NCBI GenBank assembly: GCA_964624075.1
Contig: CAZUWH010000011.1
Location: 1 to 64,000, forward strand
Source: CAZUWH01 sp964624075
GTDB taxonomy: Bacteria > Pseudomonadota > Alphaproteobacteria > Rhodospirillales > Rhodospirillaceae
Reading direction: 5' to 3'
Length of the DNA stretch: 64,000 bases
The position numbers were made by a program, and so were the translations under genes. A model generated the notes under the pieces. It worked only from the letters and a program-made list of their open reading frames with translations. It was not told the origin of the DNA and made no database searches. This document shows, piece after piece, positions 45,762 through 53,708 of this stretch (position 1 is the first letter of the stretch; each line of letters begins with the position of its first letter).

Positions 45762-46262
45762 TCAAGGGGTGCCAATGACACGCCACGTTCCGTCGGCCTG
45801 GTGGCAGGCCGTGCCAGTTGCGGTCTGCTGACGCCCCTCCACCACGAGCGTGCTGTTGAATTCACGGCAATACTCGCCCGTTCGCTGGTGTGCTCCCTCG
45901 CGCACGGCCGTGAAACTACCCTGATGGCCTGATTGTGGATTGTTCCAGGTGATCGGTTCGTTCAAGGATGCGGAATAGGCACGTTGCCGGGCGCTCTCCA
46001 TGTACTGGCGGTCAGCGCGGTCGAGCGACTGGCCGATCTCACTGCCGACCAGACCCCCGAGCAGGGCCCCAGCGATGATGGCGGCGGTCTTGCTGGTTCC
46101 CTTGCCGAACTGGGCACCCAGTGCCCCGCCGCCGATTCCACCGAGCACAGTACCGGCCGCTGTTTTCGGATTGTCCTGCATACCATGACAGCCGGCAACC
46201 GCGGCGCTCCCCATGGCAACGGCCGCGACAAGGGCAATCGTTCTACAGCGTGTCACAAGCAT
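45762..46262 (-). CDS. Glycine-zipper surface-antigen lipoprotein
   Basis: A 166-residue protein with a signal peptide and the lipobox AVAGCHG (Cys near residue 25). Glycine-zipper segments (GGIGGGALGAQFGKGTSK and GALLGGLVGSEIGQSLDRAD, about 40-85) may insert in a membrane. The C-terminus (EYCREFNSTLVVEGRQQTATG, then DGTWRV) matches the RT0821/Lpp0805-type surface-antigen domain. I chose ATG 46262; the longer frame from 46421 has no signal sequence. Such proteins are outer-membrane-associated with a structural or unknown role. The gene is divergent from pdxH, and the spacer holds no clear promoter. Confidence 0.85.
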   Translation of the reverse strand: MLVTRCRTIALVAAVAMGSAAVAGCHGMQDNPKTAAGTVLGGIGGGALGAQFGKGTSKTAAIIAGALLGGLVGSEIGQSLDRADRQYMESARQRAYSASLNEPITWNNPQSGHQGSFTAVREGAHQRTGEYCREFNSTLVVEGRQQTATGTACHQADGTWRVIGTP

Positions 46263-46494
46263 GGTTCTAATCCCCGTTGGTTCTGGTATGGAATGGAGTG
46301 ATGAAACAGAACCATCGGCACAGGCTGGCAAAGGACAAGGCTTGTGCCAAAATGTTTGTCGGTGAATCCGACGTTTGTGACAGGGTAACAGATTGCCGGG
46401 ACGCGCGATAGTCCTGTACACGAGTTCCGTGCGTAGCGTTTATCGTGCGTCTGAGGCAATCGCCAGCTTGCACCGATCCGCCTCCCCCAGCAGG

Positions 46495-47097
46495 ATGACA
46501 GACCCCATGCCACCCACGCCGCCAGAAGATCCCATCCTCCGGTTCCGTCAATGGCTGGAAGAGGCCGAACGGGAGGAAATCAACGATCCAAATGCCATGA
46601 GCTTAGCCACTGCCACCCATGATGGGCGTCCCAGCGTGCGGATTGTCCTGTTGAAGGAGGTGGATGGGCGCGGATTTGTATTCTACACTAACCTGGAAAG
46701 CCGTAAGGGGACGGAACTGCTGACCAATGCCCGGGCAGCCTTGTGTTTTCATTGGAAGAGCCTGCGGCGTCAGGTGCGGGTGGAGGGCGTGGCGGAACAG
46801 GTCACAGCGGCCGAGGCCGATGCCTATTTCGCTTCGCGTCCGCGCTTGAGCCAGATTGGTGCCTGGGCTTCACAGCAGTCGCGACCGCTGTCGGGACTCC
46901 TGGAACTGGAACGCCGGGTAGCCGAGGTGGCTGCCCGTCATGGCCTGGGAGCCGTGCCCCGTCCGCCGTACTGGTCCGGGTTCCGGGTGGTGCCGGAGGT
47001 GATCGAATTCTGGCACGATCGTCCGTTCCGTCTGCACGATCGTTTAGTTTATAACCGCCGGGGCTCAGATTGGCGCACGGTTTTCCTATATCCTTAG
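46495..47097 (+). CDS. pdxH: Pyridoxine 5'-phosphate oxidase
   Basis: PdxH oxidises pyridoxine or pyridoxamine 5'-phosphate to PLP using FMN. Motifs: DPILRFRQWLEEAEREEINDP (split by its regions DPILRF and EREEINDPNAMSLAT), RIVLLKEVDGRGFVFYTN (FMN phosphate site), KSLRRQVRVEG and RPPYWSGFRVVPEVIEFW. It ends YNRRGSDW, as usual. The 200-residue length is typical. The ATG at 46495 has AGCAGG in front of it. Upstream on the other strand is the surface-antigen lipoprotein gene; the cation efflux gene starts 47 bases downstream. Confidence 0.96.
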   Translation: MTDPMPPTPPEDPILRFRQWLEEAEREEINDPNAMSLATATHDGRPSVRIVLLKEVDGRGFVFYTNLESRKGTELLTNARAALCFHWKSLRRQVRVEGVAEQVTAAEADAYFASRPRLSQIGAWASQQSRPLSGLLELERRVAEVAARHGLGAVPRPPYWSGFRVVPEVIEFWHDRPFRLHDRLVYNRRGSDWRTVFLYP

Positions 47098-47144
47098 GGC
47101 AGGATGGGCGCGAAGGAAAGCACGGGTGAGGGAAAGGAGCATGG

Positions 47145-48050
47145 ATGGTGGGGAATGGGCGCACAAGGGAAGAACACCTGATGCAGGTGGCGACCTATGC
47201 CTCGACGAGTGTGGCGGGGATACTGGTCGGGGTGAAACTGGTTGCCTGGATCATGACCGACTCCATAGCCCTGCTGTCAGGTCTCGTGGATTCCCTGCTT
47301 GATGCCGCTGCCTCTCTGATCAACCTGATTGCCGTCCACCATGCCTTACAGCCGGCCGATCCCGAACACCGTTTCGGCTATGGCAAGGCCGAACCGCTCG
47401 CAGGCCTGGGACAATCCGCCTTTATCGCCGGTTCGGCCCTGTTCCTGAGCATCCAGGCGGTCAATCGCCTGTTCAAGCCGGTGCCGGTCGATAACATTCT
47501 CATCGGGGTCGGGGTAATGGCCCTGTCCCTGATTCTGACCTTTGTTCTGGTCACCTTCCAGACACGGATTATCCGCCGTACCCGATCGGTAGCCATCAGC
47601 GCCGACAGACTGCACTATCTGGGGGACCTTCTCGGCAATGGAAGTATCCTCGTTGCCCTGGGAGGGGTGTGGCTAACCGGATGGCCTTTCATTGATCCTC
47701 TGTTCGCGCTGCTGATCGCTCTCTACATTCTGCACAGTGCCGGCCGGATCATGACGCGCAGCCTCAATCTGCTCATGGATCGCGAGTTTTCCGAGCGGGA
47801 TCGCCAGCGCATCCGCGATATCGTTGCCGCGGAGGGCGAGGTCATCGACATGCATGACCTGCGCACTCGTTCTTCCGGGCCGCGGGATTTCATCCAGCTT
47901 CACCTGGAACTGGACCGCAGCCTGCCCTTATGGCGAGCCCATGAGGTGGCAGAGCGAGTCGGATTACGCCTGCGGCAGGCTTTCCCCGCCGCCGACGTCA
48001 TCATCCATGAAGATCCCTCCGGCATTGCCTATGACAGGGCGCACGCCTGA
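47145..48050 (+). CDS. Cation diffusion facilitator (FieF-like efflux protein)
   Basis: A 301-residue inner-membrane protein of the CDF family, which exports divalent metals such as Fe, Zn, Mn or Co by proton antiport. Six hydrophobic segments lie in the first 215 residues. Metal-site motifs are seen: SIALLSGLVDSLLDAAASLI in helix 2 (D-x3-D) and HYLGDLLGNGSILVAL in helix 5 (H-x3-D). The cytoplasmic C-terminal domain (VIDMHDLRTRSSGPRDFIQLH) follows. The start is set at 47145; an ATG at 47141 is out of frame. Metal specificity is not predictable. mobA follows 20 bases later. Confidence 0.9.
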   Translation: MVGNGRTREEHLMQVATYASTSVAGILVGVKLVAWIMTDSIALLSGLVDSLLDAAASLINLIAVHHALQPADPEHRFGYGKAEPLAGLGQSAFIAGSALFLSIQAVNRLFKPVPVDNILIGVGVMALSLILTFVLVTFQTRIIRRTRSVAISADRLHYLGDLLGNGSILVALGGVWLTGWPFIDPLFALLIALYILHSAGRIMTRSLNLLMDREFSERDRQRIRDIVAAEGEVIDMHDLRTRSSGPRDFIQLHLELDRSLPLWRAHEVAERVGLRLRQAFPAADVIIHEDPSGIAYDRAHA

Positions 48051-48069
48051 TGATGTCGAGGCAACCACC

Positions 48070-48756
48070 ATGAACACAAACGGCGTGCAAAGTGATGAAC
48101 CAGCCGAAGAGAAGGGGCAAACGGTTGCCGTGATCGTTGCCGGCGGTCGTGCCCGCCGCATGGGAGAGGGAGACAAGACCTTGCGTTCTCTGGTCGGCCG
48201 TCCCATGGTGATCCATGTGTGGGCGGCCATAGCCCCCCAGGTGGTGCGAGTGGCCTTGAACGGCAACGGCCGGCCGGAACGCTTTTCCACCATCCTGCCC
48301 GACGTGCCAGTCCTGGCCGATGCCGAGCCCGATCAGGGACCGCTCGCGGGTGTACTGGCCGGGTTGCGCTGGGCGGTAGAGGAAGGGGTGAAGCGTCTGC
48401 TGACTGTTCCCGGCGATACGCCGTTCCTGCCAGAGGATCTGGTGGTACGTCTGACCCGGACCGCCGTGGCGGCGGGGACAAGGGTGGCGTGTGCCAGCGC
48501 GGGCGGACGCTGGCATCCCCTGGTGAGTGTCTGGGATGTCGCGCTGGCAGTCCCCTTGGCCGCCTTCCTGGCGGGAGGCGGGCGCACGGTGAGACAGTTT
48601 GTGGAGGTCTGTCGGCCGGCGGTGGCCGATTTTCCCCTCATGCCGTTCGATCCTTTCCTGAACGTGAACACACCAGACGACCTGGCCGCGGCGGAGCAGA
48701 TGGCACGGGAGCGGCAGAGGCTCCCGGAAGATTCCCCGCCATGCCGGTTCTGGTGA
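48070..48756 (+). CDS. mobA: Molybdenum cofactor guanylyltransferase
   Basis: MobA attaches GMP to molybdopterin to form the bis-MGD cofactor. The nucleotide motif VAVIVAGGRARRMGEGDKTL (about residue 20-40) and AEPDQGPLAGVLAGLRWAVE (about 85), LLTVPGDTPFLPEDLVVRL and NVNTPDDLAAAEQ fit the family. Note AGGRARRMG in place of the typical AGGxSxRMG. Length is 228 residues. It presupposes molybdoenzymes elsewhere in the genome; none is in the window. ATG 48070 was chosen over earlier in-frame ATGs inside the previous gene. queA begins 30 bases downstream. Confidence 0.92.
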   Translation: MNTNGVQSDEPAEEKGQTVAVIVAGGRARRMGEGDKTLRSLVGRPMVIHVWAAIAPQVVRVALNGNGRPERFSTILPDVPVLADAEPDQGPLAGVLAGLRWAVEEGVKRLLTVPGDTPFLPEDLVVRLTRTAVAAGTRVACASAGGRWHPLVSVWDVALAVPLAAFLAGGGRTVRQFVEVCRPAVADFPLMPFDPFLNVNTPDDLAAAEQMARERQRLPEDSPPCRFW

Positions 48757-48785
48757 ACTGGCGACCGGTTTTCAGCGAGAAGCCC

Positions 48786-49847
48786 ATGCGGGTCAACCTG
48801 TTCGACTTTGCCTTACCGAACGATCTGATCGCCGACCGGCCGGCCACGCCACGGGATGCCGCTCGCCTCCTCGTGGTCAACGCGGCTGGAAATTATACCG
48901 AGAGTTGCGTTCGCGATCTGCCTGACCTGTTGTGCCCTAGCGACGTCGTGGTGGTCAATGATACCCGGGTGATTCCTGCCCGTCTGATCGGGCGCCGTGG
49001 TGCGGTCAGGGTCGAGGTCCTGCTGCACCGGCAGGAAGGGCCGGGCCAATGGCGGGCCTTCGCCCGCCCGGCCCGCAGGCTGGCGATGGGGCAACGGATC
49101 GATTTCTGTGCCCGGGAGACGTTCACGGCCACTGTCATCAGTCGGGGCGAAGGGGGCGAAGTCACGCTGCGGTTCGACCGGGAAGGTGCGGATCTGCTAG
49201 CCGCCCTTGCCCGTCATGGCCATGTCCCGCTGCCGCCTTACATCCGGCGGTCGGACGACAGCTGCGACCGCAGCGATTACCAGACTCTGTTTGCCAGGGT
49301 TGACGGGGCTGTGGCGGCTCCCACCGCCGGCCTGCACTTCACCGACGCTCTTTTTGCGAGACTTGCAGTCCTGGGCGTGGAACGGGTGGCAGTCACATTG
49401 CATGTCGGCGCAGGTACCTTCCTGCCCGTGAAGGCAGAAGACACCCGCGACCACGTGATGCACGCCGAATCCGGCTGCATCACCGCGGCGGCAGCAGAGG
49501 CTCTCAATCGGCGCCGGGGGCGGCTGGTGGCGGTTGGCACCACCAGCCTGCGCCTTCTGGAAAGCGCTGCGGCGCCCGATGGCACCATTCACCCATTTGC
49601 CGCCGACACGACCCTGTTCATTACCCCTGGCTACACGTTCCGGATGGTCGATCTGCTGCTGACAAACTTCCACTTGCCTCGTTCCACCTTGTTCATGCTG
49701 GTTGCAGCCTTTGCTGGTCTTGATCGCATGCAGGCTGCCTATGCCCACGCCATTGCTGCCCGCTACCGGTTCTATTCCTACGGTGATGCCTGTCTTCTAT
49801 CCCGGAACACGGAGACTATTGCCAAAGACATAATGACTCTTCGTTGA
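48786..49847 (+). CDS. queA: S-adenosylmethionine:tRNA ribosyltransferase-isomerase
   Basis: QueA transfers the ribosyl part of S-adenosylmethionine to the preQ1 base of tRNA, making epoxyqueuosine. It is 353 residues. Motifs: MRVNLFDFALPNDLIADRPA at the start, VVNDTRVIPARLIGRR, PTAGLHFTDALFARL and TSLRLLES, TPGYTFRMVDLLLTNFHLPRSTL-type sequence (seen as GYTFRMVDLLLTNFHLPRST). ATG 48786 was chosen because the conserved N-terminus begins there; the frame extends far upstream only through mobA. grxD follows 89 bases later. Confidence 0.96.
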   Translation: MRVNLFDFALPNDLIADRPATPRDAARLLVVNAAGNYTESCVRDLPDLLCPSDVVVVNDTRVIPARLIGRRGAVRVEVLLHRQEGPGQWRAFARPARRLAMGQRIDFCARETFTATVISRGEGGEVTLRFDREGADLLAALARHGHVPLPPYIRRSDDSCDRSDYQTLFARVDGAVAAPTAGLHFTDALFARLAVLGVERVAVTLHVGAGTFLPVKAEDTRDHVMHAESGCITAAAAEALNRRRGRLVAVGTTSLRLLESAAAPDGTIHPFAADTTLFITPGYTFRMVDLLLTNFHLPRSTLFMLVAAFAGLDRMQAAYAHAIAARYRFYSYGDACLLSRNTETIAKDIMTLR

Positions 49848-49936
49848 CATTCCGGAAAGGGGCGCTCATATGAGGAAAGTTCGCATCCCAAGGGAAATGT
49901 GGCACGCGTGGCGTGGAGGGGGAGAGGCAGGCGCAC

Positions 49937-50296
49937 ATGAACAACGACCCGGTTTTCGAACGAATCCAGCAGGAAATCAAAACCTATCCGGTGGTTCTGT
50001 ATATGAAGGGCACGCCAATGTTCCCGCAGTGCGGGTTCTCTGCCGCGGCGGTAGACATTCTGTCGCGCCTGGGCGTGAAGTTCAAAGGGGTGGACATCCT
50101 GGTGGATCCTTCTCTCCGTGACGGGTTGAAGCGTTTTTCCAATTGGCCGACCTTTCCCCAGCTTTATGTCAAGGGTGAGCTGGTTGGCGGCAGTGACATC
50201 ATGCGGGAGATGTACAATTCAGGCGAACTGAGGCAGTGGCTGGAAGAGAGAGGAATTCAGATCAACGTCGTCCAGCAGGGGGCAGGCCGATCGTGA
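49937..50296 (+). CDS. grxD: Monothiol glutaredoxin, CGFS type
   Basis: Grx4-type glutaredoxins bind a [2Fe-2S] cluster with glutathione and act in iron-sulfur trafficking. The active site is CGFS in KGTPMFPQCGFSAAAVDIL (about residue 32-50), followed by the glutathione-binding WPTFPQLYVKGELVGGSDI. 119 residues, usual size. I prefer ATG 49937 (MNNDPVFERIQQEI) over ATG 49913. In many relatives a BolA-family gene lies next to it; that is absent here. A hairpin with a short T run lies 30 bases downstream. Confidence 0.95.
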   Translation: MNNDPVFERIQQEIKTYPVVLYMKGTPMFPQCGFSAAAVDILSRLGVKFKGVDILVDPSLRDGLKRFSNWPTFPQLYVKGELVGGSDIMREMYNSGELRQWLEERGIQINVVQQGAGRS

Positions 50297-50326
50297 CTGG
50301 TGTGGCCACTCCCGGAAAACGCACAA

Positions 50327-50350
50327 ACCGCTCGTGAAAGGGAGAGCGGT
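50327..50350 (+). terminator. Candidate terminator after grxD
   Basis: ACCGCTC (50327-50333) pairs with GAGCGGT (50344-50350), followed by CGGTTTCC. The loop is 10 bases. The trailing T run is short, so efficiency is uncertain. Confidence 0.55.
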
Positions 50351-50394
50351 CGGTTTCCTCTCCTGAATCCCTGACTATATGCGCGCTAGTCTGC

Positions 50395-50830
50395 CGTGGG
50401 CATACCCCTCCCTATCCAGGGGGAAGACTTTGCCGTCCCAGGTGGAAAGGCCGTATGTCCCCTTCCCTTCATCCTTTCCCGACGGACCCCGTTCCCGCAA
50501 AGACCTCTGTTCCCTCCGGAGAGGGGGGAGCCTGCCCGCTAGGGGGGGTGGTTATTATCCGTGCCTCTCCCTTTGCAACTGCGAGCATCTCCAACGGCAG
50601 GGCGATGGAGCGCCCCGGCTGTCCTCAGTCGCCGGGCGCAGGGGCGCTGGCCCGCGTTGCGGGCTCGGAGTCCGGAAATTTCCCAGACTGCCGTATTACA
50701 CCTCCCAACCCTCTCTCGACGGACCCCGTCCCAGAAAAGACCTATGTCCCCTAAAGGGAAGACACCCTCTCTCTGGACGGAACACTTCCTTCCATCCAGG
50801 GGGGAAGGAATTCCTGGAGATGCCCGAACG
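50395..50830 (+). repeat. Cluster of C/G-rich repeat modules, copies E1-E3
   Basis: Three related modules lie in a row: about 50401-50460, 50490-50545 and 50715-50815. The 50490 and 50715 copies share CGACGGACCCCGT and AAAGACCT, then a palindromic C/G stretch. They share short palindromes (CCCTATCCAGGGGG, CCTCCGGAGAGG) with copies A-D. The spacer 50297-51265 (969 bases) otherwise contains no gene I can support; it becomes AT-rich after 50840. Confidence 0.6.
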
Positions 50831-51265
50831 TGTTCTGACAAGATATAAAATATAATAAAGTAGAAAATGATAAAACAGGCAAGGGAGAACTTGCCATAGC
50901 CGATATCTTCAACACAGCCCCCTGCACCCTCACGAAGTTATTCAGCATGGCTGTTCTGATCATCGTGTAGTCAACAGTTGACAAAATCCTGGCGCCTACC
51001 TATATGAAACTGGTCAACATGAATATTTCTGTGGAAGAAAACAGTACGGCTCTCGAACCAATCCGTAGTGCTGTGGGGTGTGGAAACTGTCTGGTGGAGG
51101 GTGGCCAGGCGGGGGAATTTGTGTCTGTTTCCAGAGTGTTTGGCAACCTTGCCTGATTTTTGGTTGAGCGGATACGGTCGAATAACTTGAGGTTGATGAC
51201 AGGCTGTAAAGTCTTGTTGATCATGCCGTCCATGAGGAACAAGACAGGAGGCATGATGTTCGGCC

Positions 51266-51963
51266 ATGAAGAAGAAGTTTCTGAGGATGTGGCATGCTTG
51301 CCGGGCAAGAGTTCTGCCTTCCATTTACCAGACAAACGCCTATACTTTATATCGGTACCATGACGGGGAAGGGAAATTTAACTATGCCAGATATAAAAAG
51401 GTACAGATTGCTGGCAACAAGAAAAAGCTGCATATGGTCTGGGCATTGGAGGAGAACATACGATATCTTACGGAATGGATAAGGAAGAATGTCGGGCAAC
51501 CGCAGTTTGGACTCTGTCATGGAACACGTCGATGGGTTGAGCAGTCGTGGTTCAGAGAAATGCTGGGGTGTGACGTCATCGGCACAGAGATATCAGAGAC
51601 GGCCAAGAACTTCCCGTATACCATTCAGTGGGATTTTCCAGATGTCCGGGAAGAATGGCGCTTGGCTTGTGATTTCATCTATTCCAATGCCTTTGATCAT
51701 ACCTATGATCCGAAAAAATGCCTCAACGCCTGGATGGCCTGTCTCAGACGCGGTGGCGTCTGCATCATCGAGCACAGCTCCTCCCGTGGTATGGTGCCAC
51801 CACGGCATTGGATCCTTTCAGCGTGAATGCGGAACTGATGCCATGGCTGGTTCTCAAGTGGTCTGAAGGGCGTTTCGCCGTTATGACCATTCTCGATGCC
51901 CCCTCTCAACGACCGGGGCGCCATATCAGTTTCTTCGTCATCCAGCATACCGCCCTGGGCTAG
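51266..51963 (+). pseudogene. Frameshifted SAM-dependent methyltransferase
   Basis: Frame one from ATG 51266 reads MKKKFLRMWHACRARVLPSI, a methyltransferase-like GLCHGTRRWVEQSWFREMLG (cofactor region), GTEISETAKNFPYTIQWDFP and DFIYSNAFDHTYDPKKCLNA, then RRGGVCIIEHSSSRG. Near 51790 the phase changes and the protein continues as TALDPFSVNAELMPWLVLKW and ends at 51963. Typical members carry the full sequence without a break (about 230 residues). The gene is AT-richer than its surroundings, has Lys-rich stretches and lies in a repeat-bounded island, which fits horizontal gain followed by decay. The substrate is unknown; such enzymes occur in glycan clusters. Confidence 0.7.
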
Positions 51964-52352
51964 GCTGCGGAAGGGACGTGATTGGCAAGGATGGAAGCGT
52001 GCGCCATTTTGACCTGTCGCTGGCCACCCTGATGCCTTGGGTATCAGCCTTTCCCACGCCCTTCACTGCTCTCTTCCCCACTCCGTCGCTACTTATCCTT
52101 GATCTCCGGACACGGCTTACCGCAAAAGATCAAGTGACACTCTTCACTCTCGTCATGAGGGATACATATACATAATTCACATGGAAGGGGCGGGTCCTCT
52201 TTCGCCTTTCTTTCTGTGCTGACAGTCTCTGTAAGGGGACACGCGATCGCCCTGGATGACGTTGGGGCGGCGATGGACATGCGCCATTCATCATGTCATG
52301 ATTGGTGGGTATGGATTCATTGCACCCGGCAGAACCCCGCAGGGCACAAGGA
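51964..52352. other. Spacer between two broken genes
   Basis: About 390 bases. Only short frames without recognisable family content (a 65-residue frame at 51978 and others). A stretch at 52130-52200 is AT-richer. I see no RNA gene or promoter with confidence. Confidence 0.4.
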
Positions 52353-53321
52353 ATGCTCGAACCGACCCAGCCGCACGACAAGCTCTTTAAAGGGCTCCTC
52401 GACCAGCCGGGAAGGCGGGAGCGCTGTTGCGCGAATGGACTTCTGCCGGAAATCACCGCTCTGCTGGCCGACGACCCGCCCGAACTGGATGGAGCCCAGC
52501 GAGTATATTGACGAAGCTCTGCGTGGCAGCTATGGTGACCGCCTTTATCGGGCACGGTTGCGGGATGATGGGGCGTTGTTCCCGTATGTTCTGATCGACC
52601 ACAAAAGCACACCGGAGCCTGGCCTCGTTCTGCAGTTGCTGGGATACCTCCTGCGTATCTGGCTTCGGCTCAGCGGTAGTGCGGCAGAGTCGTTGCGTGC
52701 TCTACCGCCGATCTTGCCCCTGGTCGTCTATCACGGCGCGCGGGCATGAAATGTCTCACTGTCCTTGCGTGACACGATCGCAGGCCCCGAGACGGCCAAA
52801 CCGTATCAGCCGGGCTTCCAGTACGCGCTTGTAGATTTGGGACCGATCCCCACCCGGCGCTTTCGGCGTATCCCCCCTCTGCGGGCCGAGCTGTTGGTGC
52901 TCAAATACGCGCAGCGGGCATGTGACTCGGAGGCGCTGTTGGTTCGGGCTTCACCGACGTGAAGGATTTCCTGCCCTTGTTTGCCATGCTGACGATGTAC
53001 GTGACGACCGTTTATGCGAACGTCAATGCCACCTTGCTCCGCCAGGCGATCCGCAAGGTGAAACTGGAATGGGAGGATGACATGCTGTCAATTGCCGCCA
53101 GGGAATGGATGGCCGCGGGAGAGGCCAGGGGGCGGGTCGTAGGCAAAGCCAAAGCTTTGCTCTACCAGCTTGGGCGATGCTGTGGGCCGGTTTCTCCCGA
53201 AATCGAGAGCCGCGTTCGGATGGTAGACAGCGCCCAGCTTGATGAATGGATGGACCACCTAATGGATGCCCATATCTTGGCCGATGTGTTTGGCTCCCCT
53301 GTGGGGCCCAGGTGTTCGTGA
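52353..53321 (+). pseudogene. Rpn-family nuclease/transposase-like protein, frameshifted
   Basis: ATG 52353 begins MLEPTQPHDKLFKGLLDQPG, then LLPEITALLADDPPELD, close to the Rpn (PD-(D/E)XK, formerly DUF4351/transposase_31) family. The phase changes near 52495: SEYIDEALRGSYGDRLYRAR and FPYVLIDHKSTPEPGLVLQL (the latter carries the D...ExK-like site, here IDHKS), PPILPLVVYHGARA. It changes again near 52740 (RAELLVLKYAQRA) and 52950 (ATLLRQAIRKVKLEWEDDML, WMAAGEARGRVVGKAKALL, DSAQLDEWMDHLMDAHILAD), ending at 53321. Rpn proteins promote RecA-independent recombination and are often mobile. Multiple phase changes make this a decayed copy. Confidence 0.8.
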
Positions 53322-53439
53322 TTCCGTCCACCCGAATCTAGTATGTCGTTCGGATACCTCGAAAAATCGTCATGCCCGTGCAGGCGAGCATCCATGACAT
53401 GCAGACCAAGGGGCGTGACCACCACGAGGCCCCCTACCG

Positions 53440-53580
53440 CCAGCCAAGGACCAGACGGGACCATCACCCCCACTCCAACCCTCCCCTGATCCAAGAGGGA
53501 GGAGGTCTTCCCTCCAGGAGGTGGGCGTGTTCCCTCCAAGGGAGCGGGGGGGGGGTGATTCATCCGTTTGGACGCTGTCT
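53440..53580 (+). repeat. Dispersed C/G-rich intergenic repeat, copy D
   Basis: About 53440-53580. Contains GGGCGTGTTCCCTCCAAGGG, resembling the GACGTGTTCCCTCCAGGAGG module of copy A, and ends with a run of 10 G (53546-53555). It lies in the spacer between the Rpn remnant and addA (53322-53708), where I see no other gene. Confidence 0.6.
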
Positions 53581-53708
53581 ATCGCTGACAAGCATGAATT
53601 CCCGCTTTTTCGGAAACGACGCAATGTAAATAATTCGAGGTACTCATTCGTCGCAACAGGCAGACCTAGAGACTCGCGGAACAAGCGGCATGAATCACAG
53701 ACCCGACC

